Shown here: positions 42,555 to 50,446 of the stretch, one piece after another
How positions within the stretch are numbered: the stretch's first letter is position 1
Layout of the letters: the number at the start of each line of letters is the position of its first letter
Source: Streptomyces sp. Act143
GTDB lineage: Bacteria > Actinomycetota > Actinomycetes > Streptomycetales > Streptomycetaceae
Length of the DNA stretch: 64,000 nucleotides
Reading direction: 5' to 3'
Assembly (NCBI RefSeq): GCF_003143935.1
Contig: NZ_QFRX01000001.1
Coordinates: 4,691,201 to 4,755,200 of the forward strand
The notes under the pieces: generated by a model
Database searches by the model: none
The model's input: the letters and a program-made list of their open reading frames with translations, nothing else
What the model was told of the DNA's origin: nothing
Made by a program: the position numbers and the translations under genes

Positions 42555-42776
42555 ATGGCACACCAACCGCCCACAGGACAGGACCCCGGCGGCACCGGAA
42601 TCGCACGGATTCCGATGTCCAACGCCATCACGGCGGTGATCATCGCGGTCGCGGCGCTGGCGGCCGGCATCACCGTGCTGATGCTGACGCCGGGGGTGTT
42701 GGAGGGTCTCGGCAGCGCCGTGACGATCACCGGCGGGGGTTTCACGCTCGCGGCGAAGATCGCCGTGCCGCGCTGA
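42555..42776 (+). CDS. 73-residue membrane peptide
   Basis: Starts at ATG 42555 with GAGGGAGAAG upstream. A polar N-terminus (Pro, Gly, Gln) is followed by a hydrophobic helix (AITAVIIAVAALAAGITVLMLTPGV) and a Gly-rich C-terminus (VTITGGGFTLAAKIAVPR). It lacks the EQ/QW core of the two devA/devE-linked peptides and is not a clear homologue, but a related promoter element lies about 350 bp upstream. Function unknown. Confidence 0.65.
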   Translation: MAHQPPTGQDPGGTGIARIPMSNAITAVIIAVAALAAGITVLMLTPGVLEGLGSAVTITGGGFTLAAKIAVPR

Positions 42777-42806
42777 CCCCACGCCCTTGGCCGGCGCCGA
42801 GTCCTG

Positions 42807-43772
42807 CTACGGCTCGACCACCACTTCCTGCGCCGCCGCCGTTTCCCCCGCCACCAGCGGCGCGTCCACCGGCACGTTCCGCTTCACCAGTGCCAGGGCC
42901 ACCGGCCCCAGTTCGTGGTGTCGTACCGACGTCGTGACGAAACCGATCTTGCGGCCGTCCGGGCCGTCGGCCGCCAGGCGGATGTCGGTGCCGGCCGGCG
43001 GGAGGTGGACCTCGCTGCCGTCCAGGTGCAGGAAGACCAGGCGGCGCGGGGGCTTGCCCAGGTTCTGGACCCGGGCGACCGTCTCCTGGCCGCGGTAGCA
43101 GCCCTTCTGGAGGTGCACCGCGGTGCCGATCCAGCCCAGCTCGTGCGGGATGGTGCGGTGGTCGGTCTCGAAGCCGAGTCGGGGGCGGTGCTGCTCGACG
43201 CGGAGGGCCTCGTAGGCGAGGAGGCCGGCCGCCGGGCCGTTCTTCGCCGCGTACGACTCCAGGTCCTCGCGGGGCAGGAAGAGATCGCGGCCGTACGCCG
43301 TCTCGCGGACCACCACGCCCTCCGGGACCTCGGCGATGGAGCCCGCCGGGAGGTGGACCACCGCGATGTCCGCGGTGCGGTCCGTGACCTCGACGCGGTA
43401 GAAGAACTTCATCGACTCCAGGTACGCCAGCAGCGCCTCCTGGGTGCCGGGCTCGACATGGGCCCAGACCGTCGTGCCGTCGTCGACCAGGTACAGGGCG
43501 TGCTCGATGTGGCCGTTGGCGGAGAGGATCAGCGCCTCGGTGGCCTCGCCCGCCGGCAGTTCGCTGACGTGCTGGGTGAGCAGCAGGTGCAGCCAGCTCA
43601 GACGGTCGTCGCCGGTGACGGCGACGACCCCGCGGTGCGAGAGGTCGACGAATCCGGTGCCCTCGGCGAGGGCGCGCTGCTCGCGGAACAGGTCGCCGTA
43701 GTGGGCGGCGACTTCTTCGTCCACGCCCTCGCCGGGGACGGCGCCGGGCAGGGACAGCAGAGGGCTCTTCAT
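42807..43772 (-). CDS. ygfZ: Folate-binding Fe-S assembly/repair protein YgfZ
   Basis: 321 residues with the GcvT-like fold and the YgfZ signature KGCYRGQETVAR containing the conserved Cys. VDLSHRGVVAVTGDDRLSWLHLLLTQHV is the N-terminal aminomethyltransferase-like part. YgfZ helps maintain certain [4Fe-4S] enzymes. It ends 30 bp from the membrane peptide gene, converging with it, and lies downstream of nur after a 10-bp gap in the same direction. Confidence 0.9.
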   Translation of the reverse strand: MKSPLLSLPGAVPGEGVDEEVAAHYGDLFREQRALAEGTGFVDLSHRGVVAVTGDDRLSWLHLLLTQHVSELPAGEATEALILSANGHIEHALYLVDDGTTVWAHVEPGTQEALLAYLESMKFFYRVEVTDRTADIAVVHLPAGSIAEVPEGVVVRETAYGRDLFLPREDLESYAAKNGPAAGLLAYEALRVEQHRPRLGFETDHRTIPHELGWIGTAVHLQKGCYRGQETVARVQNLGKPPRRLVFLHLDGSEVHLPPAGTDIRLAADGPDGRKIGFVTTSVRHHELGPVALALVKRNVPVDAPLVAGETAAAQEVVVEP

Positions 43773-43782
43773 GTGTACAAGC

Positions 43783-44220
43783 CTACGACTCGGTAGTTGA
43801 AGCCTTGAGGGAACAGTCCTTGCAGCGGCCGAAGATCGCGAAGTGCTTCATGTCAGTCTCGAAACCGAAGGTCGAGCGCAGCTTCGCGGTGAACTCGGCC
43901 GCCACCTCGATGTCCGCCTCGATGACGTTCTGGCAGTCGCGGCAGACCAGGTGGATGTGGTGGTGACGGTCGGCGAGGTGGTACGTCGGCGCGCCGTGCC
44001 CGAGGTGGGCGTGGCTGACCAGACCCAGCTCCTCCAGGAGCTCAAGAGTCCGGTACACGGTGGAAATGTTGACCCCCGACGCCGTCTTCTTCACTTCCGT
44101 GAGGATGTCGTCGGGGGTCGCGTGCTCCAGGGTGTCCACGGCTTCGAGCACGAGTTGCCGCTGCGGCGTCAGCCGGTAGCCGCGCTGCCTGAGGTCGCTC
44201 TTCCAGTCGGTGCTCACCAC
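43783..44220 (-). CDS. nur: Nur, nickel-responsive Fur-family regulator
   Basis: 145 residues. The winged helix includes LRQRGYRLTPQRQLVLEAVDTLEHATPDDI and ISTVYRTLELLEELGLV. The metal ligands described for S. coelicolor Nur are all present: H70, H72 and H126 for the Ni site, and H33, H86, H88 and H90 for the second site; CRDC and CKDC give the structural Cys pairs. Nur represses nickel uptake and the Fe-SOD gene and so switches SOD type. It sits between a nitrobindin gene and ygfZ. Confidence 0.88.
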   Translation of the reverse strand: MVSTDWKSDLRQRGYRLTPQRQLVLEAVDTLEHATPDDILTEVKKTASGVNISTVYRTLELLEELGLVSHAHLGHGAPTYHLADRHHHIHLVCRDCQNVIEADIEVAAEFTAKLRSTFGFETDMKHFAIFGRCKDCSLKASTTES

Positions 44221-44236
44221 ACCGACGAGTGTATGA

Positions 44237-44812
44237 CTACTTGAAGAAGGCGATGCCGTCGTCCGGCATGTCGTCCGGCAGGGCCTTCGCCCAGCGCTCG
44301 ACGTCCTCCGGGGTGACGACCTTCTTCAGGTGCGCGGACATGTAGGGGCGCAGCTCGACCTCGGGGGTCTGCTTCTCGCCGACCCACATCAGGTCGCTGT
44401 TGACGTAGCCGTAGAGGCGCTTGCCGCCGCTGTACGGGCCGGAGGCCGCCGTGCGGGCGACCGCGTCCGTGACCAGGTCGATCTGGGGCTTCTGCTTCGC
44501 CAGCTCGCCGTACCAGATCTCGACGACACCGTCGTCGCGGACCATCGTGACCTCGACCTTGCGGTCGGCGTCGACGCGCCAGAAGCCGTGCTCGGACTCC
44601 AGCGGGCGGACCTTGTTCCCGTCGTTGTCCAGGACCCAGGTGCGGGACTGGTACTCCAGGAAGTCACGGCCGTCGTGGCTGAAGGTGACCTCCTGCCCGA
44701 AGTTGCACTTCTCGGAGCCGGGGAAGTCGTGCACACCCGCGCCCGCCCAGTTGCCGAGCAGGAAGACGAGGGGGACGAGGTCCTTGTGGAGGTCGGACGG
44801 GATCTCGATCAT
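44237..44812 (-). CDS. Nitrobindin-like heme-binding (FABP-fold) protein
   Basis: 191 residues, ten-strand beta-barrel pattern. The family motif G-x-W-x-G-x-G is seen as LLGNWAGAGVHDFPG, with EVTFSHDGRDFLEYQSRTW and DLMWVGEKQTPEVELRPYMSAHLKKV near the end, the His of which is the likely proximal heme ligand. Nitrobindins bind ferric heme and can scavenge peroxynitrite. It is read into nur after 16 bp. Confidence 0.87.
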   Translation of the reverse strand: MIEIPSDLHKDLVPLVFLLGNWAGAGVHDFPGSEKCNFGQEVTFSHDGRDFLEYQSRTWVLDNDGNKVRPLESEHGFWRVDADRKVEVTMVRDDGVVEIWYGELAKQKPQIDLVTDAVARTAASGPYSGGKRLYGYVNSDLMWVGEKQTPEVELRPYMSAHLKKVVTPEDVERWAKALPDDMPDDGIAFFK

Positions 44813-44838
44813 GAGCTTCTACAGTTCCTAGCTTCGGA

Positions 44839-44940
44839 TCAGCGCTGGCCCTGGTACAGCTTCTTCACGGTCAGCCCGGCGAAGGCGAGGACGCCGACGC
44901 AGACCAGGACGAGCAGGGCTTCGAAGAATGCCTCAAGCAC
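44839..44940 (-). CDS. 33-residue single-span membrane peptide
   Basis: GTG 44940 has AAGGAG 7 nt upstream. The product is a short acidic/aromatic N-terminus, one hydrophobic helix (ALLVLVCVGVLAFAGL) and a basic tail VKKLYQGQR, giving an N-out or positive-inside topology. It lies 26 bp before the nitrobindin gene on the same strand. The good ribosome-binding site, clean helix and basic end make it a convincing small gene. Function unknown. Confidence 0.65.
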   Translation of the reverse strand: MLEAFFEALLVLVCVGVLAFAGLTVKKLYQGQR

Positions 44941-45064
44941 GAGGTGCTCCTTGATGAGCGAGGGTGGAGGTCCCCTCTGGGGGCGGTACACGGGCCGGGC
45001 CCCAGCTTAGTCGGCCGGGGCCCGCCCTTCTCTGCGAGGTACGCCTCAACGGGGCGGACGCCGC

Positions 45065-45922
45065 TCACTCCAGCAGCTGGCTCTGGAGCATCACCGTCTG
45101 CTGGAACGGCACGGCCGCCGCCCCGCCCTTCCTCGACTGCACGACCAGCCCGAAGACGTCCCCGGCGACGAGATAGGCCTCCCGCACCTGCTCCGCCCCG
45201 TACGGCTTGGCCTCCTCGTACGTGTAGTGCCGTACGTCCTCCAGCTCGGCCTTCGCCGGGAACTGCTCGTCGAGGTGCATCTCGGAGGCGCCCTTCAAGG
45301 CGAACTGGGGGGAGTCGTAGCCGGTGAAGCTGTCCCCCTGGAGGGAGTCGACCACCGTCGCCGTCTCGAACTGAAGCAGGTAGATCCGGGTGCGCGTGCC
45401 GTCCGCCGTGGTCCAGCCGCGGGCGGCGACATGCCGCAGCCCCTGGTCGGTCAGGAGCCGGCCGATGGTGTCCCGTTCGTCCTCGTCCTCGTACGCGGCG
45501 AGGAAGTCCTTCGTCGCCAGCCAGCCGTCCTCGCCGCTGAGCGCCTTGTCGGCCTTGGCGCCCTCGGGCGCGGGCAGGAGCAGCTCGCGCAGATCGGCGT
45601 AGTGGGAGTTGGCCGTGTTCGCCTTGTCGAAGGGTCCCGGGCTGCCGGCGGGCAGCGGCGGCTTCACGATCTGCGGATACTCCCAGCGGCCGTCCGACTC
45701 GGTCTGCAGTCCCGGTACGTCCGTGCGCTCCATCCGCGTGATCCCGTACGCCGTCCCGGCCCCGGCCGCGGCGAACACCAGGACGGCGGCGGTCCAGCGC
45801 AGGGCGGCCCGCAGGACGCGGCGGTCCTTCCTGACGGCCGACTGCGGGGCGGGCGGCACCTCGGGCATCGGGGCAGGGCCGGCCACGGTCGCCGTCGTCT
45901 CGGGCTGCTGCTCGGTGGTCAT
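45065..45922 (-). CDS. Membrane-anchored protein, third of a tandem related trio
   Basis: 285 residues. A Pro/Thr-rich cytosolic N-terminus with RKDRRVLRAALRW precedes one helix (AAVLVFAAAGAGTAYGI) and an outside domain of about 220 residues. YADLRELLLPAPEGAK followed by DGWLATKDFLAAYE matches a block in the gene 46782-47603. It overlaps the previous gene by 4 nt. No enzymatic motif is visible. It is the last gene of the leftward operon. Confidence 0.75.
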   Translation of the reverse strand: MTTEQQPETTATVAGPAPMPEVPPAPQSAVRKDRRVLRAALRWTAAVLVFAAAGAGTAYGITRMERTDVPGLQTESDGRWEYPQIVKPPLPAGSPGPFDKANTANSHYADLRELLLPAPEGAKADKALSGEDGWLATKDFLAAYEDEDERDTIGRLLTDQGLRHVAARGWTTADGTRTRIYLLQFETATVVDSLQGDSFTGYDSPQFALKGASEMHLDEQFPAKAELEDVRHYTYEEAKPYGAEQVREAYLVAGDVFGLVVQSRKGGAAAVPFQQTVMLQSQLLE

Positions 45923-46785
45923 ACGGCCTTCCCCGGGTCGTCGATGCGGTCGAGCTGGGCGGCGACGAAGGTGGAGACGCCGCGCTTGTCCATGGGGGCG
46001 ACCCCGGACGCGTTGACGGCGACCAGGACGTCACCCACGTAGGCGGAGCAGAACATCCAGTCGATCTTCTCGTCCTTGTCCTCGGGCGACAGGAAGCACT
46101 TGGCGTTCTTGTGGCCCTCGATCTTCGGGCCCTTGCGGAAGAGGTCCAAGGTCTCGAAGAACTCGATCTGGGACGTCGAGCTGTTCCGTACGGCGGCCTG
46201 GCTCTCCATCTGCGTCAGCGTGACGTTGACCGCGGACACCTTGTCGTCGTAGGCCGCGTAGCCGTCGGCGTCGAGGTAGCTGCGCATCACGACGCCCTTG
46301 ATGCGCTGCTTGTCGATCAGCTTCTCCAGCTTCCGCCGGTCGGCGGGCGGGAGTCCCCTGAGCGACTCCTTGCGCAGGGCGGTGGCCTGCCGGCCGCTGA
46401 GCTCGGCGTCGGCGCCGAACTCGTCGATGTCGGGGCCCTGGGCGAAGCCGTCCTCCTCGTACGGCATCAGCATCCCGCGCAGCCCCTTCGCCTCCGGGCT
46501 GTCCTGGTCCGCGGCGGCCTTCGGGAACTTCCAGCTCGGCTTCCCGGGGTCCCGGTCGGCGTCCTGGACGGCCACGACGGTGTAGCCGGTGCCACCGACG
46601 ACGGCGCCGAGCAGGAGCACGGAGCCGGCGAGGGCGGCGACGCGGCGAACGGGGAAACGCTTCTTCCTGACGGGCGCGGAGTCGAGCGGGGCTTCGGGCG
46701 CGGGGTCGAGCGACGCCACGGGCGCGGGCACCTGCTCCTCGTCCGGTGTGGGGCTCTGGAGGACCTCGGGATTGTCGGTGCTCAC
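45919..46785 (-). CDS. Membrane-anchored protein, second of a tandem related trio
   Basis: 288 residues. The N-terminal cytosolic part is Glu/Asp/Pro-rich, then RKKRFPVRRVAALAGSVLLLGAVVGGTGYTVV gives a basic stop and one helix. The outside domain has KGLRGMLMPYEEDG, weakly matching the LR-x-L-L-x-P block in its neighbours, and a Cys pair (KCFLSP, MFCSAYVG). It overlaps both neighbours by 4 nt. Function unknown. Confidence 0.73.
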   Translation of the reverse strand: MSTDNPEVLQSPTPDEEQVPAPVASLDPAPEAPLDSAPVRKKRFPVRRVAALAGSVLLLGAVVGGTGYTVVAVQDADRDPGKPSWKFPKAAADQDSPEAKGLRGMLMPYEEDGFAQGPDIDEFGADAELSGRQATALRKESLRGLPPADRRKLEKLIDKQRIKGVVMRSYLDADGYAAYDDKVSAVNVTLTQMESQAAVRNSSTSQIEFFETLDLFRKGPKIEGHKNAKCFLSPEDKDEKIDWMFCSAYVGDVLVAVNASGVAPMDKRGVSTFVAAQLDRIDDPGKAV

Positions 46786-47603
46786 AGCCGCTCCATCTGC
46801 CGCTTGGCCAGGTCCATGATCTTCTTCTTGGGAATGGGCTTGGTGTCGTAGACCCAGACGGTCATGGCGATGTCGCCCCGCGTGGCCATCGCCTCGGCCG
46901 AGTACAGGGGCAGGTAGCCGGGCTCACGGTCAGGCGTGTGGTGGACGTACGCCCAGCCGTCGCCCGTCCCGGGGATCGGCCAGCTGTCGGTGTCGTCCTC
47001 GTCGTCGGCGAAGCCCTGCTCGTTCGCGGTGTATTCGGCGGCCGCCAGGCCCCGCTCCTGGCGGAACTGCGTCAGCACGATCTCGACGCTGTACGTGCGG
47101 CCCACCAGCCAGTCGGTGACAGCGGCCCGGCGGAACTCGTCGCTCGCGAGGTTGCCGAAGGCGTTCTGCGGCTTCTCGTAGAGGTCCGCGTACTCGGCGA
47201 TGTCCATCCAGCCGTCGACGCCCGCCGCGTAGTCGGGCTCCCGGGCCCCCTTGGGCTTCTTGAGCAGCAGCTTCCGCAGATCGCCGTCGACCTTGACGTG
47301 CCGGTCCTGTGCCGCCGACAGCGGCTCGACCTCGCCCTCGGCCTGCTTGACGACGGGCTGGGACAGCGGCGGCAGCACGGTGGGCTCGCGGTTCGCCTGT
47401 ACGACGAACCCCGTGCAGGTGCCGGCGACGACACCGAGCACGGCGGCCGCGGCGACGAGCAGCGTCGTGCGCCCGCGCCGCCGCGCCGGACGGGGTACCG
47501 GCGGCGCTCCCAGCACTCCCGGCGCTTCCAGCACATCCGGCACTTCCAGCACTTCCGGCACCTCGTCAGGTACCGGTGTTTCCTGAACTTCAGGTACTTC
47601 CAA
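46782..47603 (-). CDS. Membrane-anchored protein, first of a tandem related trio
   Basis: 273 residues from TTG 47603, chosen for the GGGGGGA site 5 nt upstream; an ATG at 47660 is an alternative that would run to the edge of the divergent DsrE gene. The N-terminus repeats VPEVLEVPDVLEAPGVLGAP, followed by RPARRRGRTTLLVAAAAVLGVVAGTCTGFVV, one membrane helix. The outside domain contains GDLRKLLLKKPKGAREPD and VDGWMDIAEYADLYE. It opens the three-gene operon. Confidence 0.7.
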   Translation of the reverse strand: MEVPEVQETPVPDEVPEVLEVPDVLEAPGVLGAPPVPRPARRRGRTTLLVAAAAVLGVVAGTCTGFVVQANREPTVLPPLSQPVVKQAEGEVEPLSAAQDRHVKVDGDLRKLLLKKPKGAREPDYAAGVDGWMDIAEYADLYEKPQNAFGNLASDEFRRAAVTDWLVGRTYSVEIVLTQFRQERGLAAAEYTANEQGFADDEDDTDSWPIPGTGDGWAYVHHTPDREPGYLPLYSAEAMATRGDIAMTVWVYDTKPIPKKKIMDLAKRQMERL

Positions 47604-47703
47604 GACGTCCCCCCACAGAACGTGAAGAGCGCATTCCGTATGCGCGCACAGGAGACTCATGGCCAACGGTCTGGGTTGTGGCCGCGTTGATTACGATTCA
47701 GCC

Positions 47704-48066
47704 ATGGCGAAGAAGCTCGTGATCAAGGTGACCGCGGGGGCCGATGCCCCCGAGCGCTGCTCGCAGGCGTTCACCGTGGCGGCGGTGGCCGTGGCCAGTG
47801 GCGTCGAGGTGTCCCTGTGGCTGACCGGCGAGTCCGCGTGGTTCGCCCTGCCGGGCCGCGCCGCCGAGTTCGAGCTGCCGCACGCCGCCCCCCTCCCCGA
47901 CCTGATCGAGGCGGTCCTGGCCGGCGGCACGCTGACCCTGTGCACCCAGTGCGCGGCCCGCCGGGAGATCACGGAGAAGGACGTCATCGAGGGCGTACGG
48001 ATCGCGGGCGCCCAGGTGTTCGTGCAGGAAGCCCTGGGCGACGGGACCCAGGCACTCGTCTACTAG
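47704..48066 (+). CDS. DsrE-family protein
   Basis: 120 residues with the DsrE/F-like alpha/beta fold: KLVIKVTAGADAPERCSQAFTVAAVAVASGVEVSLWLTGES and a late CTQCAARREI with two Cys. DsrE proteins take part in sulfur relay in other organisms; here the nearby sulfurtransferase locus makes that attractive but unproven. Its stop overlaps the convergent VOC gene by 4 bp. Confidence 0.8.
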   Translation: MAKKLVIKVTAGADAPERCSQAFTVAAVAVASGVEVSLWLTGESAWFALPGRAAEFELPHAAPLPDLIEAVLAGGTLTLCTQCAARREITEKDVIEGVRIAGAQVFVQEALGDGTQALVY

Positions 48067-48440
48067 GACCGGGACGTCCACAAGCAGAACGGATGCCCCG
48101 CCGGGTCGAGGAACACCCGTACGTCGTCCTGCGGCTGGTACTCCGCCAGCCGCGCCCCCTCGGACAGCGCCCGCGCCGTCTCACTGCGCAGGTCGTCGAC
48201 CTCGATGTCGAGATGCAGCATCATCTGCTGCTCACCGGGCCGGCGGCCGGGCCAGACCGGCGGCACGTACCCGGGCTCGGTCTGGAAGGCCAGCGCCACG
48301 CCTCCCCCGGGCGGCCCGATGAGCACCCAGTGGGCCTCTTCCTCGCGCACCACGTATCCCAGGAGGCGCTGGTAGAAGTCGGCGAGCCGGTGGGCGTCCG
48401 GTGCGTCGAGTACGACGGTCGACAACCTCATCGGTGGCAT
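48063..48440 (-). CDS. VOC-family (glyoxalase-like) protein
   Basis: 125 residues with two beta-alpha-beta-beta-beta motifs: LSTVVLDAPDAHRLADFYQRLLGYVV and MMLHLDIEVDDLRSETARALSEGARL, ending DPAGHPFCLW. VOC metal ligands would be in MLHLDI and late AGHPF; the first-half ligand is not clear, so it may bind without catalysis. It converges with the DsrE gene. Confidence 0.85.
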   Translation of the reverse strand: MPPMRLSTVVLDAPDAHRLADFYQRLLGYVVREEEAHWVLIGPPGGGVALAFQTEPGYVPPVWPGRRPGEQQMMLHLDIEVDDLRSETARALSEGARLAEYQPQDDVRVFLDPAGHPFCLWTSRS

Positions 48441-48450
48441 ACGGTCCTTC

Positions 48451-48711
48451 CTACCGCCGCCGCCTCTTCCCGTCCAGCTCGTCCCACCACTCGTCGGACT
48501 TGGGGTCCCCGGACGGGTCGTCCCACCAGCGGTCGTCGGGGCCGCGGCGGTTGGCGACCATGGCGGCGACCGGCGGGATCAGCATGGCGACCACGCACAT
48601 GCCGACCGCGACCGGGACCGACCAGAGACGCACGACACCCCACGCCAGGACGAAGAGCCCGATGCAGGTGCCCATCATGGCGAAGTAGACGTGCCGTCGA
48701 CGCGCCAGCAT
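48451..48711 (-). CDS. DUF3099 small membrane protein
   Basis: 86 residues with two hydrophobic helices (FAMMGTCIGLFVLAWGVVRLW and AVGMCVVAMLIPPVAAMVANRRG) and a hydrophilic tail rich in W, D and E (DDRWWDDPSGD, DEWWDELDGKRRRR). This matches DUF3099, found across actinobacteria with unknown role. ATG 48711 is used. It reads into the VOC gene after 10 bp. Confidence 0.8.
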   Translation of the reverse strand: MLARRRHVYFAMMGTCIGLFVLAWGVVRLWSVPVAVGMCVVAMLIPPVAAMVANRRGPDDRWWDDPSGDPKSDEWWDELDGKRRRR

Positions 48712-48747
48712 GACTCCAGCGTAGGTCCGCCGACGCGGAAAGGCCGA

Positions 48748-48789
48748 AGGGCCGCACCCCCTGGAGTCCAACCCTCGGGGTGCGGCCCT
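48748..48789 (-). terminator. Strong hairpin before the DUF3099 gene
   Basis: A 13-bp stem AGGGCCGCACCCC (48748-48760) with 48777-48789 and an outer GGCCG/CGGCC extension (48742-48746 with 48790-48794). It terminates the leftward sulfurtransferase-DUF1416 transcript. Confidence 0.75.
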
Positions 48790-48809
48790 CGGCCGTTCGG
48801 GTACGACGC

Positions 48810-49097
48810 TCAGACGGCGATCGCGACCTCGGCGAGGCCGCCCTGCTGGGCGACGACCGTGCGGTCGGCGGTCGCGCCCGGCACCAGCGCGCGGACGGTC
48901 CAGGTGCCCTCGGCCGCGTAGAAGCGGAACTGGCCCGTCGCGGAGGTAGGGACCTCGGCGGTGAACTCGCCGGTCGAGTCCAGCAGGCGGACGTAACCGA
49001 CCACCGGCTCGCCGTCGCGGGTCACCTGGCCCTGGATCGTGGTCTCACCGGGCTTGATCGTCGAGGCGTCGGGGCCGCCGGCCTTCGCTCCACACAT
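48810..49097 (-). CDS. DUF1416 family protein
   Basis: 95 residues with a transthyretin-like beta sandwich: GETTIQGQVTRDGEPVVGYVRLLDSTGEFTAEV and GQFRFYAAEGTWTVRALVPG. The start MCGAKAGGP is characteristic. It sits 71 bp after the sulfurtransferase gene in an arrangement conserved in actinobacteria, so it probably works in the same sulfur pathway; its activity is unknown. Confidence 0.88.
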   Translation of the reverse strand: MCGAKAGGPDASTIKPGETTIQGQVTRDGEPVVGYVRLLDSTGEFTAEVPTSATGQFRFYAAEGTWTVRALVPGATADRTVVAQQGGLAEVAIAV

Positions 49098-49168
49098 GTC
49101 TTTCTCCAGATTCAGATAGGGGTCTGACCGGAAGGAAGGCCGGTCGGGGATGGCTGAAGAGGGGGTGC

Positions 49169-50008
49169 TTACTTGTTGGCGCCGAGCTCGATCGGGACGC
49201 CGACGAGGCTGCCGTACTCGGTCCAGGAGCCGTCGTAGTTCTTGACGTTCTGCACGCCGAGCAGCTCGTGCAGCACGAACCAGGTCAGCGCGGAGCGCTC
49301 ACCGATGCGGCAGTAGGCGATGGTGTCCTTGGCGAGGTCGACCTGCTCGTCGGCGTAGAGGGCCTTGAGCTCCTCGTCCGACTTGAAGGTGCCGTCGTCG
49401 TTGGCGTTCTTCGACCACGGGATGTTGCGGGCGGACGGCACGTGGCCGGGGCGCTGGGACTGCTCCTGGGGCAGGTGGGCGGGGGCCAGCAGCTTGCCGG
49501 AGAACTCGTCGGGCGAGCGCACGTCGACCAGGTTCTGCGAGCCGATCGCGGCGACGACGTCGTCACGGAAGGCGCGGATGGAGGTGTCCTGGGCCTTGGC
49601 CTTGTACTCGGTCGTGGGGCGCTGGGGGACCTCCTCGACCAGCTCGCGGGCGTCCAGCTCCCACTTCTTGCGGCCGCCGTCGAGGAGCTTGACGTTCTCG
49701 TGGCCGTAGAGCTTGAAGTACCAGTAGGCGTAGGAGGCGAACCAGTTGTTGTTGCCGCCGTAGAGGATGACCAGGGTGTCGTTGGCGATGCCCTTGGCGG
49801 ACAGCAGCTTCTCGAAGCCGGCCTGGTCGACGAAGTCACGGCGGACCGGGTCCTGGAGGTCCTGGGTCCAGTCGATGCGGATCGCGTTGCGGATGTGGTT
49901 CTTCTCGTAGGCGGACGTGTCCTCGTCCACCTCCACGATCGCGATGTTCGGGTTGTCGAGGTTGGCCTCGACCCAGTCGGCGTCGACCAGGACGTCGCTG
50001 CGGCTCAT
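49169..50008 (-). CDS. Thiosulfate sulfurtransferase (rhodanese)
   Basis: 279 residues with two rhodanese domains. The N-terminal domain is inactive (IVEVDEDTSAYEKNHIRNAIRI). The C-terminal domain carries the active Cys in the CRIGERS loop (YCRIGERSALTWFVLHELLG). It moves sulfane sulfur from thiosulfate to acceptors and matches the actinobacterial CysA/SseA type. The GGAGGAGAAAG site is strong. A 26-residue Cys-containing leader gene lies upstream, implying control by cysteine supply. Confidence 0.92.
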   Translation of the reverse strand: MSRSDVLVDADWVEANLDNPNIAIVEVDEDTSAYEKNHIRNAIRIDWTQDLQDPVRRDFVDQAGFEKLLSAKGIANDTLVILYGGNNNWFASYAYWYFKLYGHENVKLLDGGRKKWELDARELVEEVPQRPTTEYKAKAQDTSIRAFRDDVVAAIGSQNLVDVRSPDEFSGKLLAPAHLPQEQSQRPGHVPSARNIPWSKNANDDGTFKSDEELKALYADEQVDLAKDTIAYCRIGERSALTWFVLHELLGVQNVKNYDGSWTEYGSLVGVPIELGANK

Positions 50009-50143
50009 GCTCTTTCTCCTCCGGGGCAGTTGCGGCGGGGCGTACGAATACGTGGATGCGCGGACCGGGCGGACCGCGGCGCACGGGTGCCCATGAACAG
50101 GGCGGGGGGATGCGGAGGCCGCCGGTCGGTCGGCGCCTGCCGC

Positions 50144-50224
50144 TCAGAAGGTGCGACAGAGCATGGCGGCAACGCGGCACAGGTCCACTGCCCGCCGCTT
50201 CGTGAGATCCGCCTGTCGCTTCAT
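50144..50224 (-). CDS. 26-residue leader peptide upstream of the sulfurtransferase gene
   Basis: ATG 50224 to TGA 50144-50146 encodes a short basic peptide with KRRAVDLCRVAAMLCRTF. Two Cys codons near the end and the D-L-C-R-V / L-C-R pattern match the putative leader peptide placed before sulfur-assimilation genes in actinomycetes, where ribosome stalling at Cys codons is thought to sense cysteinyl-tRNA. 135 nt separate it from the sulfurtransferase ATG. I could not resolve the alternative hairpins by eye. Confidence 0.75.
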   Translation of the reverse strand: MKRQADLTKRRAVDLCRVAAMLCRTF

Positions 50225-50446
50225 GCCGTCGATCGTAGGGACGGACAGCGGGGCGTGTCACCGGTGTGTCGTATTTTGAGATGCGATCGTCCGGCATGTG
50301 GGACCAGAACGCCCCGAGGGCCCTGTTCGCACGGGTTCCGGGCGCCGGTGGCCGTCGTCACATCTGCCCTGCGGACGACTCGTCTCGCCCCTCGGACAAC
50401 CGTTGTCCACCGCCTCGCCCCGGCAGCCGCGCCCGCCGCCCGCGTC

